A stretch of DNA of 64,000 bases. It comes from Nageia nagi (taxonomy: Eukaryota > Pinophyta). The notes beneath the pieces were generated by a model. It was not told where the DNA came from. It ran no database searches and saw only the letters and a list, made by a program, of their open reading frames with translations. The position numbers and the translations under genes are program-made. The stretch is taken from assembly GCA_050084985.1 (NCBI GenBank), contig JBITNC010000001.1, positions 47,058,001 through 47,122,000 on the forward strand, given 5' to 3'. Positions 36,303-45,724 of the stretch are shown piece after piece; position 1 is the first letter of the stretch; each line of letters opens with the position of its first letter.

Positions 36303-37042
36303 TGTTAGGATTCAATAATTTCATATAAATAAGAGCATCAATAATTCTCCTACTCCTTGGCAAAAAAAAAAAACAACAACATTCAAGCATTCTGAAATCA
36401 AACAACTATGAACATCAATCACACAATGAGAGACACAAGAGATAACATGGTTCACCCAATGTAGGCTACATCCATGGAGAAGCTTTCAACCCTTTTGCAT
36501 AACATTCTTCCAAGTCCTCCAAGCAACAAACCAGCAGCATAACCTTGCTACAACCTTCACTTTGGAGCTACAACAAAGCCTCACTACAATCTCTCTCTCT
36601 TCAGGCTATCTACATAAGCCACCAAACTACAATTACAAGCAACTCACAACTGCTACTAAAACTACTTACAAACTTCAATCCACATGCCTCAACTCAAGCC
36701 TCTTATTTATAGATACAAAAAAACCCAACTTAAACCCAAGCTAGATTTGGAAGGTAGTGAGGTTATCCCCAACCCTTTAGTAACTCATATCCAAGTGTCA
36801 TGGCTTCTTAGCAACTAAAATTTGGTGTCAAATGAGAAAAAAATGCTCTCTATTTTTAGCCAGTGCCCTGCATACCAGTTAGCTTTATTGAATTAGTATT
36901 CTTCAAATTAGCTAGCACTAGCTGGTCAATCTCTTAGCAGGTTGGTCAGCTGGCTAGCCAGTTGGCTAGTTCTAACAAGGTCTGGCCGGTTGGCCGGCTA
37001 GTAGGCCGGTTGGCTGGCTAGCTATAGTCTCCATTTTTAACA
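36303..37042 (-). repeat. copia-1 LTR (5' LTR on the minus strand)
   Basis: Begins TGTTAGGATTC and ends TTTTAACA; collinear with 31545-32287. On the minus strand 'tctataaataaga' (36702-36714) is a good TATA box for transcription toward gag, and it is kept in the other LTR (about 31950-31962). The GGCTGG-type repeat is present here too (36940-37025). Confidence 0.95.
36702..36714 (-). promoter_or_regulatory. TATA box in copia-1 5' LTR
   Basis: The minus strand reads tctataaataaga. It lies inside the 5' LTR upstream of the primer-binding site and is conserved in the 3' LTR, as expected for the element's own promoter. Position and sequence are seen; activity is inferred. Confidence 0.6.
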
Positions 37043-37349
37043 CAAAAAGGTGTTCATTTATGATCCTCAATTTTAATTCTTAATATATGCTTGCAAAATT
37101 TATGAGAATAAAAAATTTGACCTTTTATTCACAATCATTAGCATTTTCATCTAGTCATTGGCATATGATACGTAATCATTGGTATTTCTACAACTCAAAC
37201 CTAAAAAAACACAAAAATAAATAAATAAATCAACTTCACTACCACATGACACAAACCATAAAAATCACATGTAAAGATATGGAAAGCCCCCTAAATTTAA
37301 CATTAATGTTATTTTCATATAAGGGGACCTCCTTCTAGCTCAGAATGTT

Positions 37350-38190
37350 GTACTCAAAAAATAACCCTATTAGCAAACAAAATAAGACATGTTACAAACA
37401 ACACTTTTTTTATTTCTCTTGAGTATACCTCAATGATACAAATGACAAATCTATTTCAATTCACTACCTTGCAAAAGGGATTTTTATGAAAGAATGTTTA
37501 GGCCTTAGTAGGCCTATCTTAGTGTTTGTAAGCCTTAATTATTATCTTCTAAAACTAGCAAATGAATTTGGATATCTCTATTCTCTTCAACTTATTAAGA
37601 CTTTCTCTAATCGATTCAGCTTCTTTGCACTTGTAGACCTTGCACACATGCAAATACAGAAGAAATCAAACATACATGTTCATATCATAAAATACACATA
37701 AAATGAGCATAAATAAGCATATAAAACATAGAATAATAATGCATCTAACTTAGTAAAATTTGGATGTGTTTTGATAGAGTAACTTTGCATTCAAACTAGG
37801 TCACTTTGCTTCATAGTAGAAGGCTTTATTTATAGATTTCAAAAATAGGTAAAGTTTCAAATTTTTAGAAAAAAATCAAGATAGAAAAGCCTATCTAGCT
37901 TTGTCATGGTTGTGATCCAAAGTAGGGTTGCATGGGATGGATGATGATTCATCCATTATCCTTTGATTTCTTCCCAAGATGCTTTAAAAGTTACCATTTT
38001 TATTTTATTTTTTCCAATTTCAAGGTCATCAGTGTCCAAGTATCGAATATCGACATCTAGGCTAAGTCACTAGCATCCAAGTTTTAGGCATTGGCATTTG
38101 GTAGACTATAGTAAACTTTTAAAATTTACTTTAATTTTTTTTCTCCTTTTGTCTATTGAAAGAAGGATCATTTTTGGGTTTCTATAAGGT
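37350..38190. repeat. dispersed repeat R1, copy 2
   Basis: Collinear with 2570-3400, starting with 'tactcaaaa.(g/t)aac...tagaaaaca/aaataagaca' and ending near 'ttgaaagaaggatcatttttggg'. It directly follows a gypsy protease on the minus strand. Its left part next to copia-1 (37043-37340) shows no coding signal. Confidence 0.8.
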
Positions 38191-38199
38191 GATCTCAAA

Positions 38200-40860
38200 A
38201 TAACTTTGACTCTTGTTCTAATCCTTAATTTTGCTCCATTTATGAATATTTACCATATTTTAGTCTCTCTTAGATCACTCTTTGATGACACCAACATCTT
38301 TGAATTGTACTCATAAATGAAGTAGTTATTGTGACCAATGTATTCAATGTGATATAATATATCATCTGAAACTTGATCAATTATCTCTAATTTTTCTTGA
38401 AAGAAATTAACCATTATAGCATATACATACAACACATTGGCTTAGGCTATTTTTTTAGTATGAAAACTAGAAGCAACTTCATTCAAGATATTAAATATTC
38501 TATTCTTGAAAGGTATTTTTATGTGAGAATAGTACATGGCTAGATATCCACCTAATTTAGAAGTAAATTCTCTTTAAAGTCATAAGCTAAACATGGGGGG
38601 AAGATCCACTACTATAATATCTTGTATTACAAAGATGCTAGGACATTTATACAGCTTCATAGGGACATATTTTACTACCCCTAGAGTTAACATTTGTTCC
38701 ATCTAATTGAAGGAATCTAGTAGCACATCTTTTATATACTAGGCCTATAAAATTAGGATGCTTTCTTGGGTATAACAATCATAATAGCTCCTAAATCTAT
38801 TAAATAGTTATGTACTATATGATCTTCCAACTCTAAGGATATGTAAAAGGGAGGGGGTATATTTTTTCTATACTTGGTAATTTTGCAGCCACTTCTAAGT
38901 TACAATTATAGACATCATCCCCTTTGTTAAGAATTAGTAGTGCTTATTTAAGCAAGTCAACTTGTCCTAGGATCTATAAGGCATAAATAATGATTCTCCT
39001 AAAGGAATCCTTTTCAATTTATTCATAATATTGTACAAGAATTTCTTGAATGGAGATCTCTCTTTATATGGATATTATTTTTTGAATTGCTGAGTGACCT
39101 CTTCTCTCATGGCTCTAGTTAATGATGGAAATCCTAATTTCCTTATTTCCTTTTCTCTTTTGATATCTCTTGGTTGATCAACAACTTGAGTGGTTGAATT
39201 TTCTTGAGCTTTTTGCTAGCATTAACTTAATCAATGGTGGTAGCATCACTTATAGGTCTTTTAAGAGAATGTTGAAATTTACCATGACTATTGGTTGAGA
39301 CTGATTTAATAGTAGAGCTTCCATCCTTTTTTGAGGATAAAAGGAACTCTTAGTAGCTCTTATTTCCAAAATGAGATTAGCCATGTCTTCCATTATAGTA
39401 ATCATGATCTTAGATTCTAGTGGATCAATGTCTACATAATAATCCATACTATACCATTTTCCTCTAATTAGGATTTATGTTGATAAATAGGACATTAACT
39501 TGAGCTTGAGTATCATTACATGCTCTACACAAATCAATATCTTGATAAATTGTAGCAAAATCTAAAGACATATGAACTCTTTCTTGTCTCCTTGGGATCT
39601 ACTATACAAGTATATGATCTCTTGATGGGTATGGATATCATCTTTATTGTACAACATCATTTATTTGAAAAGATCCATTACATATTTTATTATTATTATC
39701 ATATAGATAATATAACCTTTATTTAAACACTCTTTTGTTCATCAAAGTTTGAACCAAATCCTTCAATGCACTTATTTCAACTTACATGTTACTTTCTTAC
39801 TACATATTATTGCTCAGCAAAGGTGTCAATAATGCTAATTGAATAAGAGGTGCAAGCAAGGCAAGTTGTGCTTATGGGATAGGGAATGCAAATCATACAT
39901 TCAACATAGGAAGTTGTAGCTAAGAAATTTTAGGAATTTGATTTAATTGGAGAAACATATTGGTGGGATATTATATCTAAATTAGATTTGGTTGCATATG
40001 TGATGGAAAAGGGTAGACAATCCTAGCAGGAAGTTTTCCAACAAAAATGAGAACAAACTCAACTTGGAGTGCACTTATATATCTATTACAAAAGAGATTT
40101 ACATTGTTCATCTAAATTTGCAAAGCAAGATTAGGAGAAAAATCTCTAAGATAGTACATGATAGCTTGAGAGTTAAGAGGTCTCACATTTATGGGAATTC
40201 TTATCCAAGATTTACCAAATATGATATTAAAATCTAACATGTCCTCTTGATATTATCTTTAAATAGCAATAAATTTCAATGAGAGGGAGAAGGGATATCA
40301 TATCTTATCAAACTCTATAATGAATGGTTGTACTAAGTGATCCTTGTAGAGATAGAGTTCACTAGAAAAGATCTAAACCAATATAATATTATTCTGGTGA
40401 AAGACATTGCTATCAATTTCAACATAATATCTTCATATTTGATACTATGAGTTTTCTACATAGTGACAATATCTATATAATGCTCATGTGTGGTCTTTTC
40501 AAATCCATCATGATGTTATAAATATCACAATACTAATGTGGGTATGTTATGATGTTATGCTATAGTAAGTGGCCCTCTATTGTTCTAATTCAAGTAAATC
40601 TAAGGATGTGGTCATTGTGCCTTTTGAGTTATGGGTATCAAAGAAAATCCTTGGATATAAGAATTTTAAGGTAGATTAACAGGTTGATCATGAATTCTAA
40701 TGAAAATTGATCTTAACAATGTGGTATTGGGTGTGGGAGTAGAGTGGCTCAAATTTGATAAGGATTTAGATCTTATCTGAGATGACCTTATAAATGGACC
40801 TATTACTTTAGTGTTTTGAAATTCTTTCACTTTTTTAGCTTTGGATATTGTAATCATGAA
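38200..40860 (-). pseudogene. gypsy gag-protease relic (element B)
   Basis: The minus strand gives YPLPFYISLELEDHIVHNYL (about 38790-38850) followed by IDLGAI: the gypsy retropepsin start with Asp kept but Ser/Thr changed to Leu. Downstream come IFVIQDIIVVDLPPMFSL (about 38600) and KLGGYLAMYYSHIKIPFKNR, the protease C-terminal part, then the 61-codon stretch 38250-38435 (ending LVSSKSDLRET). Further upstream (about 40666-40857) MITISKAKKVKEFQNTKVIG and a Ser/Thr/Pro-rich segment look like the hinge between Gag and protease. Most of 39450-40650 cannot be assigned. The same protease type recurs at 57.0-57.5 kb. Confidence 0.75.
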
Positions 40861-41190
40861 GGATTATAAGGCTTAAAGAAAAGAATAACAAATATGTTTT
40901 CTAGGTTTTTTGTAAGATGAATTTACTTAAGTAGAGTCATCATCATAATTTGAATTATGAACTTGTAAACACTCATGGGAAGTGTCCCACCAAGGCATGC
41001 CAAAAAAAGAAGTTAAATTTAATCATGAAGGATTATAAGACTAAAACTAAAAGAAAAATACATCTTGGTTTTGGGTTTTTGGTAGGATGAATACCTGAGA
41101 AGAGTCACCATCATAATTTGAATTATGAACTTGTAAATACTAGTGGGAACTATCCCATCAGGCATGCCAAAAAAGGAGCTAAATAATATA
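40852..41190. repeat. tandem duplication, unit about 169 bases
   Basis: The words 'aatcatgaaggattataag', 'agatgaat', 'agagtca(t/c)catcataatttgaattatgaacttgtaaa' and 'ggcatgccaaaaaa' appear in order at 40852-41020 and again from 41021 to about 41190. It lies at the upstream (Gag) side of element B. Confidence 0.85.
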
Positions 41191-41572
41191 GATAGGATTT
41201 ATGTAATGATTATAGGCCATTGTATCACTAACAAAGTATCCTTCTATGAAAAGAATCACTTGGGGAGAAATTCAATCTTCAAAGCTATCTAATTCTACCT
41301 TTTATGATTTTATCAAACTCTTATCGATGGTCAAGTAGTAGAAAGAAATAAAGGGTGTATGTAAACTAAAAGAGATTAAAATGTTAGGATGTTGGAAAGA
41401 AAGAAACACTAACAGCTAGCCCAAGAATCCATTAAAGTAGGCCCATGCTAGTTGAAGCATCCATACTAGTAGCCACCAAGGTAAAGAATGATATTCTAAG
41501 CTATTAGAACTTGAATAAATGCTTTGAAGATACAAATTAATTACAAACTTAATTTAACATCCATGTAGTGCA
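41191..41572. other. no recognisable gene
   Basis: AT-rich spacer between the tandem duplication and element F. No conserved motif seen. Confidence 0.5.
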
Positions 41573-41858
41573 TGATATGAAACTAGAATCTAGAATACAT
41601 TTTATTACAAATAGAAGCATATAAATAGGCAATACTATAATGAATACCATGGTATTATATACATTGTATTAAGGACACAGTGTTACAAGATAATCATAAA
41701 CATTAAATGACCTTAAAAAATACCATGGTTTGAGAACATGGTATTGAGGATATAGTTGTACAAGATAAATGTAAATATTAAATGACATTAACTAAATACA
41801 TAAAAAGAATTATTTTATCCTAAACACCTTAGAAAGGTATTTTATTATTATTTATATT
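41573..41858 (-). repeat. left LTR-like repeat of element F
   Basis: About 285 bases against about 190 on the right; the excess is an internal duplication of 'gttacaagata...aacattaaatgac.tta' (about 41681-41725 and 41758-41795). Copia-2 was inserted at its inner end in a TAT/TTA-rich stretch. Confidence 0.6.
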
Positions 41859-42094
41859 ATTATTGTTGTTCTTCGAGTGACACTGAGAGGGGGGGGTGAA
41901 TCAGTGTATATAAAAATAATCAATTTAATCTTCTTAAATAAAGATAGATTAAAAGTCAGAGAAAAATGAGCAAGCACACCAGTACATCACACAACACCAG
42001 ATGTAACGAGGTTCACCAGATTGGCTACATCCCCGAAATTGACTGCTTGGACACCAATCCAAATCCAGCCATTAAAGAAAGCTTACAGATTCAT

Positions 42095-42320
42095 AGCACC
42101 AACTGTGAAGGGTAGCACCAACTACCACTTTGAGAATAATAGCACCAACTGCTTGGAGCACCGACTCCAGCTCTCAAATTCATAGCACCAACTGTGAAGG
42201 GTAGCACCCACTACCACTTTGAGCATAGTAGCACCTACTACTTGGAGCACCAACTCCAGCTCTCAAATTCATAGCACCAACTGTGAAGGATAGCACCAAC
42301 TACCACTTATCAAGCACCCA
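42095..42320. repeat. 89-base tandem array in copia-2 LTR
   Basis: Units start 'agcaccaactgtgaagg' at 42095, 42184 and 42273 (third partial). Inside each are further AGCACCAAC/AGCACCxAC words. The other LTR has the same array at about 47815-48040. Confidence 0.9.
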
Positions 42321-42671
42321 CTTGAGACAACATTAAAAGGGAGGAAGGAATATAGTTCTAGAAGACCCTCAATGGTCTAGCTCCAATGCTCACTGTTTGA
42401 TCTCTGCACACAGCTCCAAAGTAACATAGAAACAATCACTATACTATGTGCATATTCGTTTGCTCACTTCACACACTCTGGATACTTCCCTCTTCCACAC
42501 CGTTACTTGCTCTCACACCACTTCTCTTCTCACCACATCCATACAATTACCTGCATTTGCACACTTCACTTCATGCACATCTCATCACACACTATTGCCT
42601 TCACTCTGGTACTTCACTCTACCCACTATGGATACTTCACACTACACACAGTGGATTCTTCACATTGCACA

Positions 42672-42835
42672 CTTCGGATACTTCACTCTGCACACATTCG
42701 GATACTTCACTCTGCACACTTCGGATACTTCACTCTACACACTTCGGATACTTCACTCTGCACACTTCGGATGCTTCACTCTGCACACTTCGGATGCTTC
42801 ACTCTGCACACTTCGGATGCTTCACACTACACACT
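42672..42835. repeat. 24-base tandem array in copia-2 LTR
   Basis: About seven units of 'cttcggatacttcactctgc' plus acac. Because 24 is a multiple of three and the unit lacks stops, all plus-strand frames stay open. Partner array at about 48388-48550. Confidence 0.95.
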
Positions 42836-42873
42836 ACACCACACCACTTACACTTCTTTTTCTCTCTTTTTGC

Positions 42874-43018
42874 TGTGCAATCACAACTACCACTCTCCTC
42901 GAGATGTGCAATCATAACTTCCACTCTCCTCGAGCTATGCACTCATAACTACCACTCTCCTCGAGCTGTGCACTCATAACTTCCACTCTTCTCAAGCTGT
43001 GCACTCACAACTACCACT
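42874..43018. repeat. 31-base tandem array in copia-2 LTR
   Basis: Four full units and a partial of 'tgtgcaatcacaactaccac' plus 'tctcctcgagc'. CTCGAG occurs in most units. Partner at about 48592-48736. Confidence 0.9.
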
Positions 43019-43375
43019 TCATTCACTTCATTCCTGTAATTCACCGTTACACATCAAGAAACTATTCCTATCATTACACATTATCAAAAACAAACTGAAA
43101 AGGAATCCTTGTTTGTAACTGCTTCTGTACCAAAAGGGAGTTCACTATCTGAGTCTGCAACTGCTGTAACTGACGAATGCTCCTATTGCTCAAATAGATT
43201 TGTTCAGACACGTATAGCTCTTCCTCCACTAATTTTGGATATTTGACAGTATCTAATTATCTCTGATAATCCTGGACACTTTTCTTCTTCATAATGATAT
43301 TTTTGATAATCTTGGACTCTTTTCTTCTTCATAATGGTATTTCTAATAATTCTAGACTCTTTATTGTATACACCA

Positions 43376-44110
43376 TGATGTCATCATCTCCGAACTCTGG
43401 AAGTAGAGTAAAACGCTTCCCGTGTGATGTCATCATCTCCAGACTCTTATCTCTGCACTTTTATCTCCGCACTTTTGTCTCCACACTTTTATCTCCGAAC
43501 TTTTGTCTCCACACTTTTATCTCCAGACTTTTATCTCCAGACTTTTGTCTCTGGACTTTTGTCTCTGGACTTTTATCTCCAGACTTTTAAACACCAACTG
43601 CTGATGTCATCTTCTCTGAACTTCGGAAGTAGAGTAAAATGCTTCCTGCATGATGTCATCATCTTCGGACTCCGAAAGAGAGTTCCAATGTATCTACGTG
43701 GCCTTCCAGACTTTTCAACACCAACTGCTGATGTCATCATCTCTGGACTCCGGTCTTTAGCAAAACATGACTATCTTATCCTTTATGATGTCATCCTTTT
43801 AATCCTGAACATTTTACTTTTGGGACATTTACTTTATGGACTCCGTATTGTCAATCTCTCTTTGCCGATCTCATCTCTGCATTCTGGAATGCTTTATTCG
43901 CTGGCTCCGGCTCTTTGATCACTCTTTGCTGACCTCATCATCTCTGAAACCTGGTTCTATTCACAAATGTGAACATCGTTCTCCCCGTGATGTCATCTCT
44001 TGCTTCCGGATTGTTTTACTCGCTGGCTCCAGCTCTTTGATCGCTTCTTGCTTACCTCATCACTTTTGGACTCCGGTTTTGAGTGAATGCCTGAAATCAC
44101 TGATGTCATC
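43376..44110. promoter_or_regulatory. array of eight TGATGTCATC sites in copia-2 LTR
   Basis: Exact copies start at 43376, 43425, 43602, 43651, 43729, 43786, 43988 and 44101. The right LTR carries seven corresponding sites (49094, 49143, 49320, 49369, 49447, 49706 and 49819, the last as TGACGTCATC) and one diverged (about 49504, TAATGTCATC). TGACGTCA is the palindromic core bound by plant bZIP factors; TGATGTCA is what CpG decay makes of it. A role as enhancer is inference. Confidence 0.5.
43435..43590. repeat. 15-base tandem array in copia-2 LTR
   Basis: About ten variants of 'atctccggacttttg'. Multiple of three, hence open frames. Partner at about 49153-49308. Confidence 0.9.
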
Positions 44111-44170
44111 TCTTCCGGAATGCTTTGTTTACTAACCCCAGCTTTACCAAAATCACGTGTTGACAACATT

Positions 44171-44590
44171 ACAATCACTCATCACCTCCGAAACTTGGTC
44201 AAACCTCTGGAACTCGATCAACATCTTGTTAACAACAATTACAATCACACTTCACCTCCGAAACTCGGTCAAACCTCCGGAACCTGATCAACACCTTGTT
44301 AACAACAATTATAATCACACTTCACCTCTGGAACACGATCAAACCTCTGGAACCCGATCAACACCTTGTTAACAACAATTACAATCACACTTCACCTTCA
44401 GAACTCGGTCAAACCTCTGGAACCCGATCAACACCTTGTTAACAATAATTACAATCACACTTCACCTCTGAAACCCGGTCAAACCTCCGGAACCTGATCA
44501 AAACCTTGTTGACAACAATTACAATCACACTTCACCTCTGGAACCCAGTCAAACCTCTGGAACCTGATCAAAACCTTGTTGACAACAATT
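44171..44590. repeat. 70-base tandem array, six units, at inner edge of copia-2 LTR
   Basis: Six units of exactly 70 bases beginning 'acaatcac(a/t)c' and ending 'aacaacaatt'; the LTR then ends with a ten-base partial unit and 'atactcaaca'. The partner array 49889-50308 has the same six units and tail. Confidence 0.95.
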
Positions 44591-44610
44591 ACAATCACAC
44601 ATACTCAACA

Positions 44611-44805
44611 ATCTCCCCCTTTGGAATTGTTGGCAACACCAACTGATCAGACACCAACATCGGGACTTTTCTCTCCCCCTTTGTCAACAATAACAAAGGG
44701 CATTTACAGACTCCCCCTGAGTCCATACATGACATTCTCAGGAAACACAGGATATACAGAAACAATATAGGAAGGAAAAATAAGCACTCCCCCTGAGAAT
44801 GTGAC
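44611..44805 (-). other. copia-2 polypurine tracts (four purine boxes)
   Basis: Plus-strand 'tctccccctttgg' (44612-44624), 'tctccccctttgtc' (44671-44684), 'gactccccctgag' (44710-44722) and 'cactccccctgag' (44786-44798) are purine-rich AGGGGGAG boxes on the minus strand. The first touches the 3' LTR and is the likely working tract; the others are spaced copies. Confidence 0.75.
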
Positions 44806-45180
44806 GTCCAGAACTAGCTAATGCTTGGGAAAGACAACAACTCCTAACTTGAATAATCAAATACTTCTCTTGCGCCACTCTTTCTTTTTTATTTTTAAAT
44901 GCTTTGAACATTTCAAAAGCTTCAGATTTATGTATCAAAAAGTGCACCCAAGTCATTCTTGAATAATCATTTATGAACAGAATAAAATACTTATCTCCAT
45001 TGACGTTGTGTGTTCTCATTGGTCTGCATAGGTCGGTGTGTATGATTTCCAATGGTCTGCTTGTGTGATTTTTTTTTTTTTTGTGTCATGAATCACAAAT
45101 ATCATTTACTGGTTTGCTGATACTGGGCATATCTCTTACTGCTCTTATGCCATAGCCAATCATCACTCTCCTTGCCTAGA
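44738..45180 (-). pseudogene. copia-2 integrase, truncated
   Basis: The zinc-binding part survives only as fragments (MPSISKPVNDICDS near 45110-45150) next to a T run at 45069-45083. The 104-codon stretch 44738-45052 begins MEIIHTDLCRPMRTHNVNGD, the integrase core with the first catalytic Asp, then FINDYSRMTWVHFL. After FKAFKNKKERVAQEKY the frame runs into 3' non-coding DNA, so the DNG.EF and Glu parts of integrase, all of RT and all of RNase H are missing. This is the deletion that makes the element non-autonomous. Confidence 0.9.
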
Positions 45181-45289
45181 AGACATGATTCCACTGAAAT
45201 ATCTGATAAGGTGTATAAATTACCACAGGTTCTTATACCAACTGCTACAAGTCTACCACTATTTGCCCTTCGGATCTCACAGCCATGCT

Positions 45290-45600
45290 TTTGAAAATTA
45301 CATCATGTCCTTTATCACATATTTGATTGATGCTTAACAAATTATGCTTCAGTCCCACAACAAATAATACCTCTTCAGATCTGATGTTGCTGTCATTTAT
45401 TTTGACTGTCCCTTTGCCGATAATCTATGCGCCATCATTGTTTCCAAATCTAACTGACCCACCTTCATATTTCTGTAGTCTTTGAAATTTCTTCTTGTCA
45501 CCTGTCATGTGACTTGAGCATCCGCTGTCTAATATCCATGGTGATGGTTTGTTTTGAGCTTTTAATTCTGTTTGAGCAATTAAGGACTCTTTATCCTCTC
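45290..45600 (-). pseudogene. copia-2 protease
   Basis: On the minus strand PWILDSGCSSHMTGDKKKF (about 45486-45545) is the copia aspartic protease start with the Asp-Ser-Gly triad intact. It continues as SVRFGNNDGA, a stop, IIGKGTVKINDSNIRSEEVL and HNLLSINQICDKGHDVIF (about 45300-45350), the end of the domain. It directly precedes the integrase remnant. Only one clear stop is seen. Confidence 0.85.
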
Positions 45601-45724
45601 TGGGTTTCTCCTTTTCTTTCCAGACTTGTTTTACTTTTGTTTCAGCTTTTTATTTCTTATTATACTTTTCTCCTTCCTGTGGATGACTGCTCTGAAACTG
45701 TTTATTCTATCTTATGGAAGGAAA

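Larger units (their letters stand above)
31545..37042 (-). mobile_element. Ty1/copia element copia-1 (Tnt1/Tork-like), almost complete
   Basis: LTRs of 743 and 740 bases (31545-32287, 36303-37042) flank a minus-strand gag-protease-integrase-RT-RNase H polyprotein in copia order. The primer-binding site is 36289-36300, the polypurine tract 32288-32300. The bases beside the LTRs are caaac (31540-31544) and caaaa (37043-37047), a five-base target duplication with one change. About 5.5 kb in total, standard for copia. Several stops and single-base shifts disable it, but most active-site residues remain, so it is a moderately young insertion. By eye about ten differences separate the first 250 bases of its LTRs. 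Confidence 0.95.
41864..44610 (-). repeat. copia-2 LTR (3' LTR on the minus strand)
   Basis: 2747 bases, unusually long for copia. It contains, from left to right, five tandem arrays (units 89, 24, 31, 15 and 70 bases) and eight TGATGTCATC sites, each listed separately. It starts 'tgttgttcttcgagtgacac' and includes a run of eight G at 41891-41898. All long plus-strand frames in it (42446-44372) are read-through of repeat units and not genes. Confidence 0.95.

Noticed and set aside
42095-42310. Possible CRISPR-like array of repeats and spacers in the copia-2 LTR
   Set aside because: The units are contiguous tandem repeats inside an LTR in plant nuclear DNA, with no unique spacers and no cas genes.
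42446-42979. Three overlapping plus-strand open frames of 136-177 codons rich in Leu-His-Ser-Thr (and the equals at 48117-48697)
   Set aside because: They cover the 24-base and 31-base tandem arrays of the copia-2 LTR. The 24-base unit is a multiple of three and lacks stops, so all frames stay open; the proteins are repeat read-through.
43294-44372. Plus-strand open frames with FVSTLLSPDF-type repeats and several 60-100 codon frames (equals at 49012-50075)
   Set aside because: They come from the 15-base and 70-base arrays and the TGATGTCATC region of the LTR, with no conserved domain.
44738-45052. Envelope-like gene in the copia-2 3' region
   Set aside because: The tail of this frame (SCCLSQALAS...) has no membrane segment and is read-through of a truncated integrase into non-coding DNA.
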